Origin: Cymbidium sinense
Lineage: Eukaryota; Streptophyta; Magnoliopsida; Asparagales; Orchidaceae
Direction of reading: 5' to 3'
Length of the DNA stretch: 64,000 nucleotides
Assembly (NCBI GenBank): GCA_021442155.1
Contig: CM038218.1
Location: 64,478,474-64,542,473, forward strand
Part shown: in pieces, positions 21,651 through 32,220 of the stretch
How positions within the stretch are numbered: position 1 is the first letter of the stretch
Layout: the number at the start of each line of letters is the position of its first letter
The notes under the pieces: generated by a model
What the model saw: the letters and a program-made list of their open reading frames with translations, nothing else
Database searches by the model: none
Told to the model about the DNA's origin: nothing
Position numbers and translations under genes: made by a program

Positions 21651-22554
21651 GAATTGAAGAAGAAGTGGATCCATATCACATTCCACCCATTCATTCCATC
21701 ATATGGACATGTGGGTAGGATAAACCTCACCGGGTAGAGGCAGAGGGGTGGGTTCAGGTGGAAGACCCCTGGTTGGCCTTCACCAATAGGTTGTGTTCAG
21801 TTCATAGTACCCTATTCACATAGACTTGGAATCTAGCTCGGAGGATGAGTAATGTGATTAGTATACCAACCCCTCTGGGTTCCATTGGAGGTGACTTTTG
21901 ATCTAGCCGAGACAGAGACCTCCAAGCAAAAAAGTATTTGAATTTGGTTTATGTGAAACTATTAGCAGTTGGGAACCTTAGCTCTTACCTCACTTACATC
22001 TCAGTTGAAAGTTAAGGATAAGTGTCCCAAATCTTCCAGGACATGAAGGTTCTTTTTTGGGTTCATCATCCTCAAGTCTAGAGCTTGATGTAAGACTTGA
22101 GGAAGATACTTTTAAAGAATTAATGGAATTACCTTTTGAGATTTACTCACCTTGTGTTCAAAATCTTATACATAAAGGTTTATTTCCTCAAACTTGGTCT
22201 AAGTACATGTCAGAATATTTTAAAAATATATGGAACAATACATGCAGGGAAGCACAATCAAGAGCAAAACTAGGATATAGTAGAGTGGGTCCGATCGATG
22301 ATGAAGATTATTACCTAGTTGTTACTAACCATTTAGAATCTGATAGGTTCTTCTCACACATCCCCAACTCTTATGAGAATGTGTGTTTAGAAACTTGATG
22401 ATCAGATGATCTCCAAGTCAAAGAGGCACCGAGTTTGAAGAGGAGATTCATTCAATAATCAAGCTAAAGAAATCAACCTCAAGATAGAAGAAAATCCTCT
22501 TCAGACACATAAGTTTATTCTTTGAATGAAGAAGAAACCAATGACTTAGTTAGG
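21651..22554 (+). pseudogene. Pre-RT region of element II, with 113-codon open stretch of unknown function
   Basis: The open stretch 22057-22398 is one of the longest real coding remnants in the window. It starts Ser-rich (GSSSSSLELDVRLEED), has ELPFEIYSPCVQNL and DDEDYYLVVTNHLESDRFF, and ends ENVCLET at a TGA. The same motifs in the same order occur in element I between 5990 and 6290. The segment lies between protease and RT, where Tat/Ogre elements have a long poorly characterised spacer. The mix of acidic patches with conserved aromatics suggests a folded domain or linker rather than an enzyme. I do not recognise it. Confidence 0.6.
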
Positions 22555-23325
22555 CTATTGACTAAGTTTAAAGGCGCATGGAGTTATGAAGAAATGCCGG
22601 ATTATCTCGGCATAGTCCACAAGCTAGCAATAGCGTTACCCCATTAAGTAAGCTCTAGATGCATTAGAAATTGAACAAATGGGTCATTTTAAAGTCAAAG
22701 AATTGATTGATCGTTTCATTAGGAAGAAAAATATCCTACGGTTAGCTAGTGTCATCCTAATTAAGAAGAATGGCCAAATTCATTTGTGTTGATTTTAGGG
22801 ACTTAAAATAAGGCATGTCCTAAGGATGAGTTTCTCTTCCTATACCTAATGGTGGACATTGCCTCATCTCATGCACTCTTCTCTTTCATGGATGGGTCAT
22901 GCTATAACCAAATCAAGATGTCTCCGAAGATGAAGAAAAACACTACTTTTTTAAACCTCGATTAGAATCTTATTATAGGGTCATGCCTTTATTAAAATGT
23001 TGGTCTACATACCAACATGACTCAGATCTTCAATGAACTCATCCATCATCGGGTTGAGTGCTATGTTGATGATCTAGTAGTCAAAAGTAGAAAAGGAAGA
23101 CCTCTTTGACTTGAGAGTAGTTTTTGAATGGTTAAGATAATATAACCTCAAGATGAATCCCACAAGTGTGCATTGAGTCACTTGGAAATTCCTTGGGTTT
23201 GTTGTTCACAGAATAGATCTTAAAGATTAAAAGATAGAAATGCCACCTCTAAGAGTTTAACTCAACTCAAATCCTTTCAAGGATGGTTGGCATATCTAAG
23301 ATGCTTTATTTCAAACTTATCACGG
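22555..23325 (+). pseudogene. Reverse transcriptase of element II, degraded, joined to second RNase H by deletion
   Basis: Motifs in order: HKLAIA (about 22618), ACPKDEF after a shift (about 22812), MVDIASSHALFSFMDGS (about 22850), YNQIKMS, FNELIHHRVECYVDDLVVKS with the YVDD active-site codons at 23062-23073, then SFQGWLAYLRCFISNLSRRC at the RT connection (about 23275). Several stops and one-base shifts separate these pieces. Immediately after SRRC the sequence jumps to the second RNase H; the 585 bp of RNase H 1 seen in element I are absent. The order and motif spelling place it with Tat/Ogre gypsy RTs. Confidence 0.88.
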
Positions 23326-23700
23326 AGATGTATTTTGATGGTGCTGCTTCTTTTTTAAAAGGTGAAGCACCATCTATTCTCCTAGGAAGAGCAGCAGTAG
23401 AATAGTTCTTCTAACTCTAAACTGATGTGATGAGATTCTCATACTATCTTTCCAACCTAATAATGAAATTCAGTATGAGGCTTTGTTGGTTTGGAGTTAG
23501 CCATCACTTGCTCTGTCAGAGCATCAACATCTTGAGATTCTCTTGGTCATCAACAGTTGTTGGGTCTTACGTCTTCAAACCCAAGCTTCATCACTACTAC
23601 GAGTATACTATAAAGTTGTTGGCCCAAATTGTGGAAGTCACCATCTACAAGGTTCCTCGGGCAGAGAACACAATGTAGTAGATTCCTTGGCCAAACTTGC
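23326..23700 (+). pseudogene. Second (archaeal-type) RNase H domain of element II, degraded
   Basis: Tat/Ogre elements carry two RNase H domains; this matches the second. It begins YFDGAASFLKGEAPS (about 23332), where the Asp of F-D-G is the first expected catalytic residue, then a stretch with FSYYLSNLIM and YEALL-type sequence (about 23430-23480), and ends VEVTIYKVPRAENT and VDSLAKLAKELA in a second frame (about 23630-23710). The same order appears in element I at 35991-36470 (HFDGAIFSQRGGGP). Frame changes near 23400 and 23560-23680 break it. Confidence 0.72.
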
Positions 23701-24545
23701 TAAAGAGTTGGCATGTCTGGAAGATGAGTCCATCTCAATAAGAGTCCAAAATAGACAAGTCACATACCTTATTAATTCTGAACTCATCGAGAGACTTTCT
23801 CTTGAAGGGGAGGTTGTCATTGCCAAAATAGATAAGGAGTTGGATTGGAGGCAACCATTTAGATTATTTGAACACACACAAACTACCTCAAGAGAAATCT
23901 CAAGCCCATCAGGTGAAACAGAGAGCTCTTTTATATGCTCTTATTGATGGCACCTTATACCGCCAACCAGACCAAATGGTTACATTGTTAGACAAATATG
24001 AAGCCCTGGCATTATCGAGGTACACTCAAGTATATGGAGCTCATCGGTTTGGTTTGAAGATGAAGTCAAGATCAAAATACTTGGATACTCGGCCTTGATC
24101 ATAGATTGCATGGGCTAGCTAGGAGATGCCATCAATGTTAGGTGCGATGGTTCTCCACCAATCACCCAACATTCTACACCCTACTTTAGCTTCATGGTCA
24201 TTTGAGTGTTGGGGTACTGACATTATGGGTCCATCAATCCTCCTTCTTCCAAGGGGCATCGATTCATAGAAATTTTTGTTGTGGTTAGAAGAGCTCGAAG
24301 GTTTGGAGGAAAATTAAGATTGGTGTGCAACCTCGAGTTGTATAAATAAAATGATTCAAGCTCACAATAAGCTAGTGCGCCTAGGTCTTTTAGTAGGAAA
24401 CTTGTGTTAGTCTGACCAATTGGTATTCATCAAAAGATGGGAGGCAAGTTTGAACCACTTAAGAGGCCCCATGTCATAGAGAAGCTAAGGAGGATATTAT
24501 CGACTTATTGATTGTAAAGGGGAACACCCGATGCTTCCAATTAAT
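23701..24545 (+). pseudogene. Integrase of element II, catalytic core deleted
   Basis: Integrase would insert the DNA copy. The N-terminal part is present: ELDWRQPF (about 23837), a region near 23940 giving DGTLYRQ in another frame, and the YTQVYGAHRFG segment near 24025. The core starts with CWGTDIMGP, keeping the first catalytic Asp at 24219-24221, but around 24270 it jumps to LEELEGLEE (seen at 37469 in element I). This removes about 480 bp that hold the other two catalytic residues. The C-terminal part (NKMIQAHNKLV, then KRWEASL) follows to about 24545. No chromodomain was seen, as usual for this lineage. Confidence 0.82.
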
Positions 24546-27309
24546 GGGCTCTATCTAAAGAAATATTACCCATGAAATAAAACTTATTCAAAAATAATCA
24601 TTAATAGAAAAAACAAAATATAATTCCATTCATCAAATCTTCTCTTCTTTTGAAGTGTTGTTTGCTTATCTTGTGAATTTGTCGTGACATATTTAGGGTA
24701 GCTGTAAGAGTCCCCCAGTAGCATCCTATCCCTCTTTCACAATACAAACATAATCTCTCGATGCTATTAGAATATGTGTCAGAGAACCCAAGAGGCATCC
24801 TATTTCGATTATCATAACTAAGTTAGGTGTGAGAGAACCCAAGTGGCATCATTTCTTAGTGGAGATTCTTGTTACCATCTGTGGCATCATTTTGCACCCC
24901 CAATGTGTTTTAAGGTAGGTGTAAGAGTTCTTCAGAGGCATCCTATTCCTTTTAGCACATACAAACAACAAACATAAATCTTTTATCTCAAGTTATTTTG
25001 ATGTGGGAGCAAGCCCTCTATGGCACTCACTCATTAACTGCTCTAGGCCAGGTCTACATGCTACCTCGCAAGTATGCCACCCTAGATGTGAGTCCCCATG
25101 CTTTCTTCTTAACTTGATCTGGCAAACTAATGAGTGTCTTATTAGTAAGGTATTCTTCACTGCCTAGCCAGTAAGCTACCTCATATTTGACTTTGTTTAA
25201 GAAGATGTGAGTCCCCGTGCTTTCTTCTTGAACTGGCCATCTTGGTCTAACTAGGTTGAGTATATTTGAGGCTTAGGATAAGTCCCCTAGAGGCTCCTTT
25301 TCTCTTGACTACTTTGATTTGATCTAAGTCCCCCAGTGGCATTCACTCAGGTCACCTAGGTTAGGATAGCACATGTCGAGCAAGGCAGACTATCCCGGTC
25401 ATTTCTATAGCGGATGTGAGTCCCGAGCTTTCTTCTTAGGCTAATTTATGCAATGAGAACCGGATGATTGATGTTCTATCTTGTGGTGACTCACCTAGTG
25501 AGTACACCACTCTTGGTAGATATGAGTCCATGTGCTTTCTCCTTGAGTTGGACACTAAATACCTATTAAACTTATGACTAGCCTTGTCATCTTCTCTAGG
25601 GTGTTGGATTAAGCTCTTAGTAGCCCATCCCCTATGGGCACTCTATTTAGATCAAGTCCTTTGCGGCACTACCTGATTTACTTTTGGATTGGGCTGTTCC
25701 CCTTTCCTAGTAGCCACCCCTATGGTTGGAAAATTTATTCTAATGCACAAATTCTCCTTAGTTGAGAAAAATGGATGAGTCTAGAGTAATATAAGCTCCT
25801 TCAGTTTGATCCCTCACAAATTAGGTCCATGATAAAACAAAAACTACTAAAGCTAACAAAATTAATTCACTTGATTAGGAATTCAAGCCCCTAGGGCCCC
25901 TTCTCCCAAGCGACATCCTATCTTTGAGTGTCATGAGAACTCCCTATAGGAATTGTCACTACTTGAGTTGAGATAAATTCCGGTTGGTACTCACTTAGTG
26001 CTTAGGTCAAGTTCAATCTATTTCCACAAGCTTACCACCATCATTCTTTTGAAAGATGATTATGATGCATTCTTTCCGCATGATTTTGAAATAACAAGCA
26101 TTAGGTTGGGTTTGATTTGTTGTCCAAAGTAACCAATCACCCCAGTGATCTTTTTCTAGTGGAAGATATGAGTACCCAAGCTCTCTTCCCTTAAATTGAT
26201 CATTGCAAACCGAAAGGCTCCTTTGGTTGGATAGTTCTCCATCTGAGAAGCTTCTTCCTTATAAATGCAGATAGGTCTAGGCTTCTATAAGCTCCTTCTT
26301 AGTATGATCCATCATAAACCATTAGAATCCATCAAATTCAAATAAATTTAAAATGAAAATTAATCTTTGACTATCCTTGAGTTGATCTAAGTTTTCTAGT
26401 GGCATTCACTCAATTATTAGCCCTAGGCCGGGTTTGATTTGTTGCTCAAAGAAACTAATCACTCTAGTGGTTTCTCATCTCTAAAAGATGTGAGTCCCCT
26501 TGCTTTCTTCTTAAGACTTGACTATTGTATACCAAAAGGCATTTCTCCTTGGTTGGATAGTCCTATGGTTGGTAGACTACTCCCCTAGTAAATCTAAGTT
26601 AGGCTAGCTTCCATACTCATAGTTCATTGCAAACCATGGGATCCATCATAAAATAAATAAACAAATTTAAAAAAATGAAATCAATCTTGACTATCTTTGA
26701 GTTGATCTAAACCCCATGGCATTCACTCAATAGTGACCTTGGGTTGATCAATTTCTTGCCATAGATTATCCCCTTGGTCTCTACTTTGGAGGATGTAAGT
26801 CTACTATGCTTTCTTCTATACTATTATATCAAAAGGCATCCTTTGGTTGGTTAGTCCTACTATATGCTTAGTAGACTACCCCTTTGGATTGGTAAATCTA
26901 AGTTAGGTCTTAGCCTCTATGGCTCCTATTCGGTACAACTCATTGCAAACCAATAGGGTTCTTCCTAAAATTCAAACATAATAAAATTAAAACAAATTCA
27001 ATCTCTCCCTCAGTGGAGATCTCTCCTTGGTGAGATTCAAATTGAATCAAACCTTTCATCTTCTTGTAGATGACTTGAACCTGCTTCTCTAGTGGAAGGT
27101 TCACACTCTATCCCTTAGTAGATTTCTTCCCTCTCTCTTATGTCTTGAACATAAGTAGAGCCACATTGCACTAGGCTCTAGATTCTTTTTTTTTCCTTGG
27201 GTCAGGGATAGATAGTTTTTTTAGTGCTTGTGATCTCTTGATGTTGTTGATCATTTTGGTGACACCAATACATCTTGGTGTTCCTTGGTCACACACCTAT
27301 TAGGCCCTT
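24546..27309 (+). repeat. 3' tail of element II: diverged tandem repeats before the 3' LTR
   Basis: Non-coding. Phrases such as GATGTGAGTCCCC.TGCTTTCTTCTT recur (about 25087, 25205, 25409, 25519, 26477 and others), alternating with 'agtggcattcactcaat' and 'aggtcgggt' phrases. Tandem repeats between pol and the 3' LTR are a reported habit of Tat/Ogre elements. Similar tails lie at 37741-38758 (element I) and, on the other strand, 55080-56580 (element V). The last 70 bp contain TTGATCATTTTGGTGACACC (27247-27266), also found next to the LTR of V. A usual polypurine tract is not visible. Confidence 0.75.
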
Positions 27310-28619
27310 TGTTGACCTCATTTTTAGAATGAGTTCTCAACACCTCCATCTTAGACTTTGAGTTCCTTGGTCTTAAGACACATCTAGTGATTAGGTGGAC
27401 ACTCTCACAGCCACAGAGACTTAGAGTTAGCCATAGGAATAGGTTATGCCTTGGGGGTGTTAGGAAAATCTCCTACCCTTTAGCTTAAACCTTTCCTCTT
27501 TCCTTCTTTCAAGTCAAACTCAAATCAATTCTATTTGATTTTCTCCTAACTCAAATCAATTCCATGATTCAATTCCATGGTGAAATCCATGATTGAAATC
27601 CATGATTGAAACCCATGATCAAATTCCATTAAAATTTCCAAATTTCTTAAGTCCTTAACCTCCTTAAGGACTTAGCAAATATGATCAAAACCTTTTCAAA
27701 GCTTTGAGATTTTCTCATAATTCATTTATATTATCATTTATATTCACATTTATAAATGAAATATAAATTAAAACCCATCAAATCAAATTCAAAACTCCAA
27801 ATCAATTCATGAAAATTTTCCTTATTTTAATTTTTAAGGACTTAGCCAAAATCAACTCTAAACCTTGATCAAATCAAATCAAATCCTTGATTTTCTCAAA
27901 ACTTATTTATATCTGATTTATATTATATATTATGAAATATAAATATAAATCAATTAAATCAACAAAAAAAATTTCAAATTTAAAATGCTGAAATTCCTTA
28001 AATCCAATTTTCATTAATGGTTTAACCTAAACTTTGATCAAACCACTTCAAACTCATGGGATTTTCTCAAAATCATTTATATTCTCATTTATATTCTCAT
28101 ATATAAATGAAATATAAATATAAATCAATCAAATCAATTCAAAATTAAATTTCAAATTAAAATTCCTTAAATCCTTTAAATTCCTTTAATGGATTACAAA
28201 TCATGATTAAACTCTTTCAAATTCTTGAAATTTTCTCATATTTATATTCTCATTTATATTCACATATAAATAAAATATAAATTCAAAAATCAACCAACTC
28301 CAAATATCAAAATTCAAATCCACTCAAAATCAAATCTAAGCCTTTCAAGCCAAAATCTTGAACTTAGCCAAATCATTTTCAAATCAAACCAAACTCTTGA
28401 TTTTTTCTCTCATGGTTCAATCAATCCTATGAGCTTATATATAAATCAAACTCCAATCCTCAATCAAAACCCAAATCAAAAAATCAAACAAGACCCCTTT
28501 ATTCTTCCTTTGAATATGAAATTTTCAAATGGATCAAAATTCATTTGACTTCAAACCACTTGTAAATGGATTTATATTTCAATCATAAGTCCATATACAA
28601 GATCAATCAACTTCAAATC

Positions 28620-29410
28620 AAGCTTTGACCAAGCCATTTGACCCACTTAGGCTCACTTGACCCAAAGTGACCTAAGTACCCTTATGAGCCAACTTTTGAT
28701 CCTAACCAAATTGGATTGAACTAAACTCATATTTGCATCTCTTCATGATCAACAATCATTATGGGATGATCAATCAATCAAATTGGGTCAAACCAAGTCA
28801 AACTAAGGGTTGACCAAGTCAACACTTAACTAAAATGAAATCTTATATAGCCAAAATCCACCATAGGCCAAATTGATTGAAACCATTGATCCAAGTTTCA
28901 TGACCTATGTTTGAACTTGACCAACCAACATTTGAGCCTAACCTAGCTTGGCCACTTGAAGTTGACCCATTTTGACCTAAAGGGTCAAAATGTGTCAAAA
29001 CTTGATCTAAGCCAAATTGATTGAAACCAATGGGTCAAGTCATTCCAAATCACTTGTGGAACTTGACCAAAGCCTCAATTGGCCAACCTAGAATTGACCT
29101 TAGACAACATGACTAAAGGGGTCATGTTGAGCCAAAAATGAACCTAATTGATTGGAAACAAAGATACCAATCCCTCCATATGACTAACTAACATAAACCT
29201 ACCCTTGACCTCAAAAATGGTCAAATGGGTCAAATGGGTCAACTTGACCCATTTGACCTAAATGAGTCATATGAACCAAAACTAAATCTAATCCAAATTG
29301 AACCAAACCAAAGGTACCAAAACATTTCAAATGGTTATATGAACTTGACCACCTTGGTTTGACCCTTTGACATATTGGTCAACTTGACCCAAGTTGACCC
29401 ATTTTGACCT
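28620..29410 (+). promoter_or_regulatory. TTGACY field in 3' LTR of element II
   Basis: Same motif field as 8250-9070, including the mirrored core at 29228-29258 with an extra GGGTCAAAT copy in front. It is retained in both LTRs despite many indels. Confidence 0.6.
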
Positions 29411-30479
29411 AAATGGGTCAACATGAGCCAAACCCTATCAAATGGATTCCAAATCCATGAAACTTGGCCAACTATTTTTCTCAACATACCAAACATATCC
29501 AAATTGAAAAAAAAAATGAAATGGCCATTTTACCCTAGCCATAGAGAAATTTTGGCATGGGTATTTTGGTCACTCTTCACAATCACTTGAGGCTTTCAAA
29601 AGCTCAAGGGGACCTAGTGATGAGTGGTGCACCAACCAATGGGTTTGGGTCAACCATTTGGCCCATGGACCAAACCGACCACATGAAATTGAAATTCAAA
29701 CTCAAACTCAATTTGATGCACATGGGAGTTGGCATTCCACTCCACAGCTGACCATGTGCACACTTAAAATACATCCACTCCATGGGTCAATTGGATCAAA
29801 AACAACAATCATTGTTGATCCATGGAGATATACTCCCTAATTCCAAATTTTAATTCACTCATACTCGATTGGTGAACCTTAGTAAACATGAGAGAGCGAG
29901 ACCCTAGAGGATTTGAATCTTCCATCCTTCAATTTTGCACAGTGCAAAATAGAGGAGGTTCATTGAATTCCAAACTTCTTCTACACTTGATCTTAACCTA
30001 ATTCCTTTTACACTCATCATCCAAGGACCAATTTGAGCCTGCTCAAGCTTCCAATTGAGTTCCCATAGCAAGAAAGAACTCAATTCAATCAAAGTTGCAA
30101 GTGAAATCAAGAGGAGTTGGTCAATCCATTCATCCACTCAACCTGAGACTTAGGAACTTTAATAGGGCTTCATCTCCACTAGCGAAGCTACTCTCCATCC
30201 AAGTCGTGATCTCACCCGAGGTTAGTGATTTTTCGACCACTTAGATTGATAGGTGTTGGTCCTTTGTGAAAGAAATTTTCATTGCATGTGAAATCCACCG
30301 TTGGATTGGCCGCTTTAGTCCTTTAGATGGCGTGGGTTGAGTATTGAATGAATCTATGCAAGAACGGGTTTGGATCTCCCCTTGGATCGTGAATGGTTCA
30401 CATTCATCCTCATAAAAGAACTTAACCCATCTCAACCATCCATCTGCACATTTTAGATGGACAACTGAGATTATTAGGC

Positions 30480-30650
30480 ATGTTTATATATATTATTCGA
30501 TTTATAAACTGTGGGTGTATCCTCATCCAGATCTTTGATCGGACGGTAGATTATGCATGCCGTGCTGATTTAACAACTTAAGTAAAGGCTCGATGTAAAA
30601 AAAGCGGCCAGCCATGTCGCCATGAGCGGGTATTAGGATTAGTTAGGGAT
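30480..30650 (+). promoter_or_regulatory. Putative promoter core in 3' LTR of element II
   Basis: TTTATATATATTATTCGATT (30483-30502) then AGATCTTTGATCGGAC (30529-30544) and a CpG-bearing block ending GAGCGGGTATT. Collinear with 10195-10330. Confidence 0.5.
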
Positions 30651-32132
30651 TATTATTAATTCTAATTAATTTAAAACTTCTAAAATTCATAACTCCTTCA
30701 GAAAAATCAAAAAATAAGAAAAAAAAAATGCTATGGATAGATAATTCATCTAGAATATTTTAAAAATGTTTTCAATGTTTTGAATTTCCTTTTCTCAATT
30801 TGGGTTTCTTTGGGAATGTTAATTAGTTAATTATTCTAATTAAGCACAATTAATCTCAAATTTCTAGGGTTCATTTTAGGGGATGACCTCTCTCCTAATT
30901 TTCTTGAGATTTATTGAGGCCTTAATTGGGGAAATTGCTAGCTCATTCCCTAATTACCCCTTTCATGTAATTAAGGGTAATTGGAATGTAATTAGTGGAT
31001 TTTTTCTATGATTAAGTTTGATTAAGGTCAGATCAAGTGAGTAGGGGTTTTATGGAATATTTTTGGGGTATTTTCTCTAACCTATTCCCTAAACCCCCTT
31101 TTCTTTCCTTAATCCCTTCTTAATTAAGGTTTAATTCATTAATTAGCCTTTAAACAATTTTAAAAAAAATTCTAAAAGTTCCATAACTTAATTAATCTAC
31201 CTTGGGTAGATGCTTGGTGTTTAATAGCCTAAGTCTAATTATAGAAATTAAAACCCCTTTCATAAGTATGAAAGGGTGTTTTAAAAGTACTTAAGCTAAA
31301 CCCCTTAGCTTAATTAACTTTTAATTGTGAGCCAAATTGCATTAGGCCTTTTCATTACTAGGTGCATTGCAAATTTAAATACCTTGTGAGTTTTATGTCA
31401 TCTCATTGGCTCATAATTACTTATTTAATTTTTCTAAGGTGGTGTAGGTAAGGGTTAATTAAGCCACTTAATTCATACCTAAACCTAATCAATGCTTAAA
31501 ATGAATTTAATTATCTAAAAATTAAACAAAAATACAAAACACATGTGGGAATGGGTTAGGAACAACAAACCCATCTCACCTTTTCAAAATTAAATCAAAC
31601 TTCAAACAAACAAAATCATTTTGAAATTTACTTTGATTTATTCTAAGTTTTCTTATTCTTTAAGAATATCTTTAGGATTTAAGTAAAGTGAGTTTGTTTA
31701 CATGCTTTCATTGCTTTAGATCTTTCTCAACATGCTGAATTGTATGTCATATGATTCATGCACTCATAATTTCATGTTTCAAAATTTTATTATGAAAGTT
31801 GTTTACTTTATGTTAAATGTGCATGTGTTGGCTAAAGCAAAATATGAGTGGCTATTATCACTACTAAATCTAAAATATTTTTAAAACTTATAAATGAAAC
31901 TTCAAATCTGAAAGTGTGCTATTCAAATCTTAATTATAAGCTTGTATGTGATAGATTATAAAGTAATGTCAACACTTTCTTAATTCTATACCTTATTCAT
32001 CCCTATGCCATCATCCAAGAAGGATTACCTATGCTTGCATGAATAAATTGCATAAACAAAAATGAAACTATTAAACAATTTTTGCATATTCCTTTTCCAT
32101 TTCATTTCTTTTATATGCATGTTAGTACTTAA

Positions 32133-32220
32133 GGGAAGTGGTACATTAGTCTAGACAACCCTGAGGTTACGAGGCTTTAAGTAGCCCTAAGTAGGTCTTG
32201 CACCTTGCATCTCAGGTTAA
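32133..32220 (+). promoter_or_regulatory. Conserved 88-bp LTR block, 3' LTR copy
   Basis: Contains GAGGCTTTAAGTAGCCCTAA and GTAGGTCTTGCACCTTGCA; matches 11913-12000. Confidence 0.6.

Noticed and set aside
24200..24545. Chromodomain at the end of integrase
   Set aside because: No aromatic-cage pattern found here or at 37500-37740; the lineage usually lacks one.
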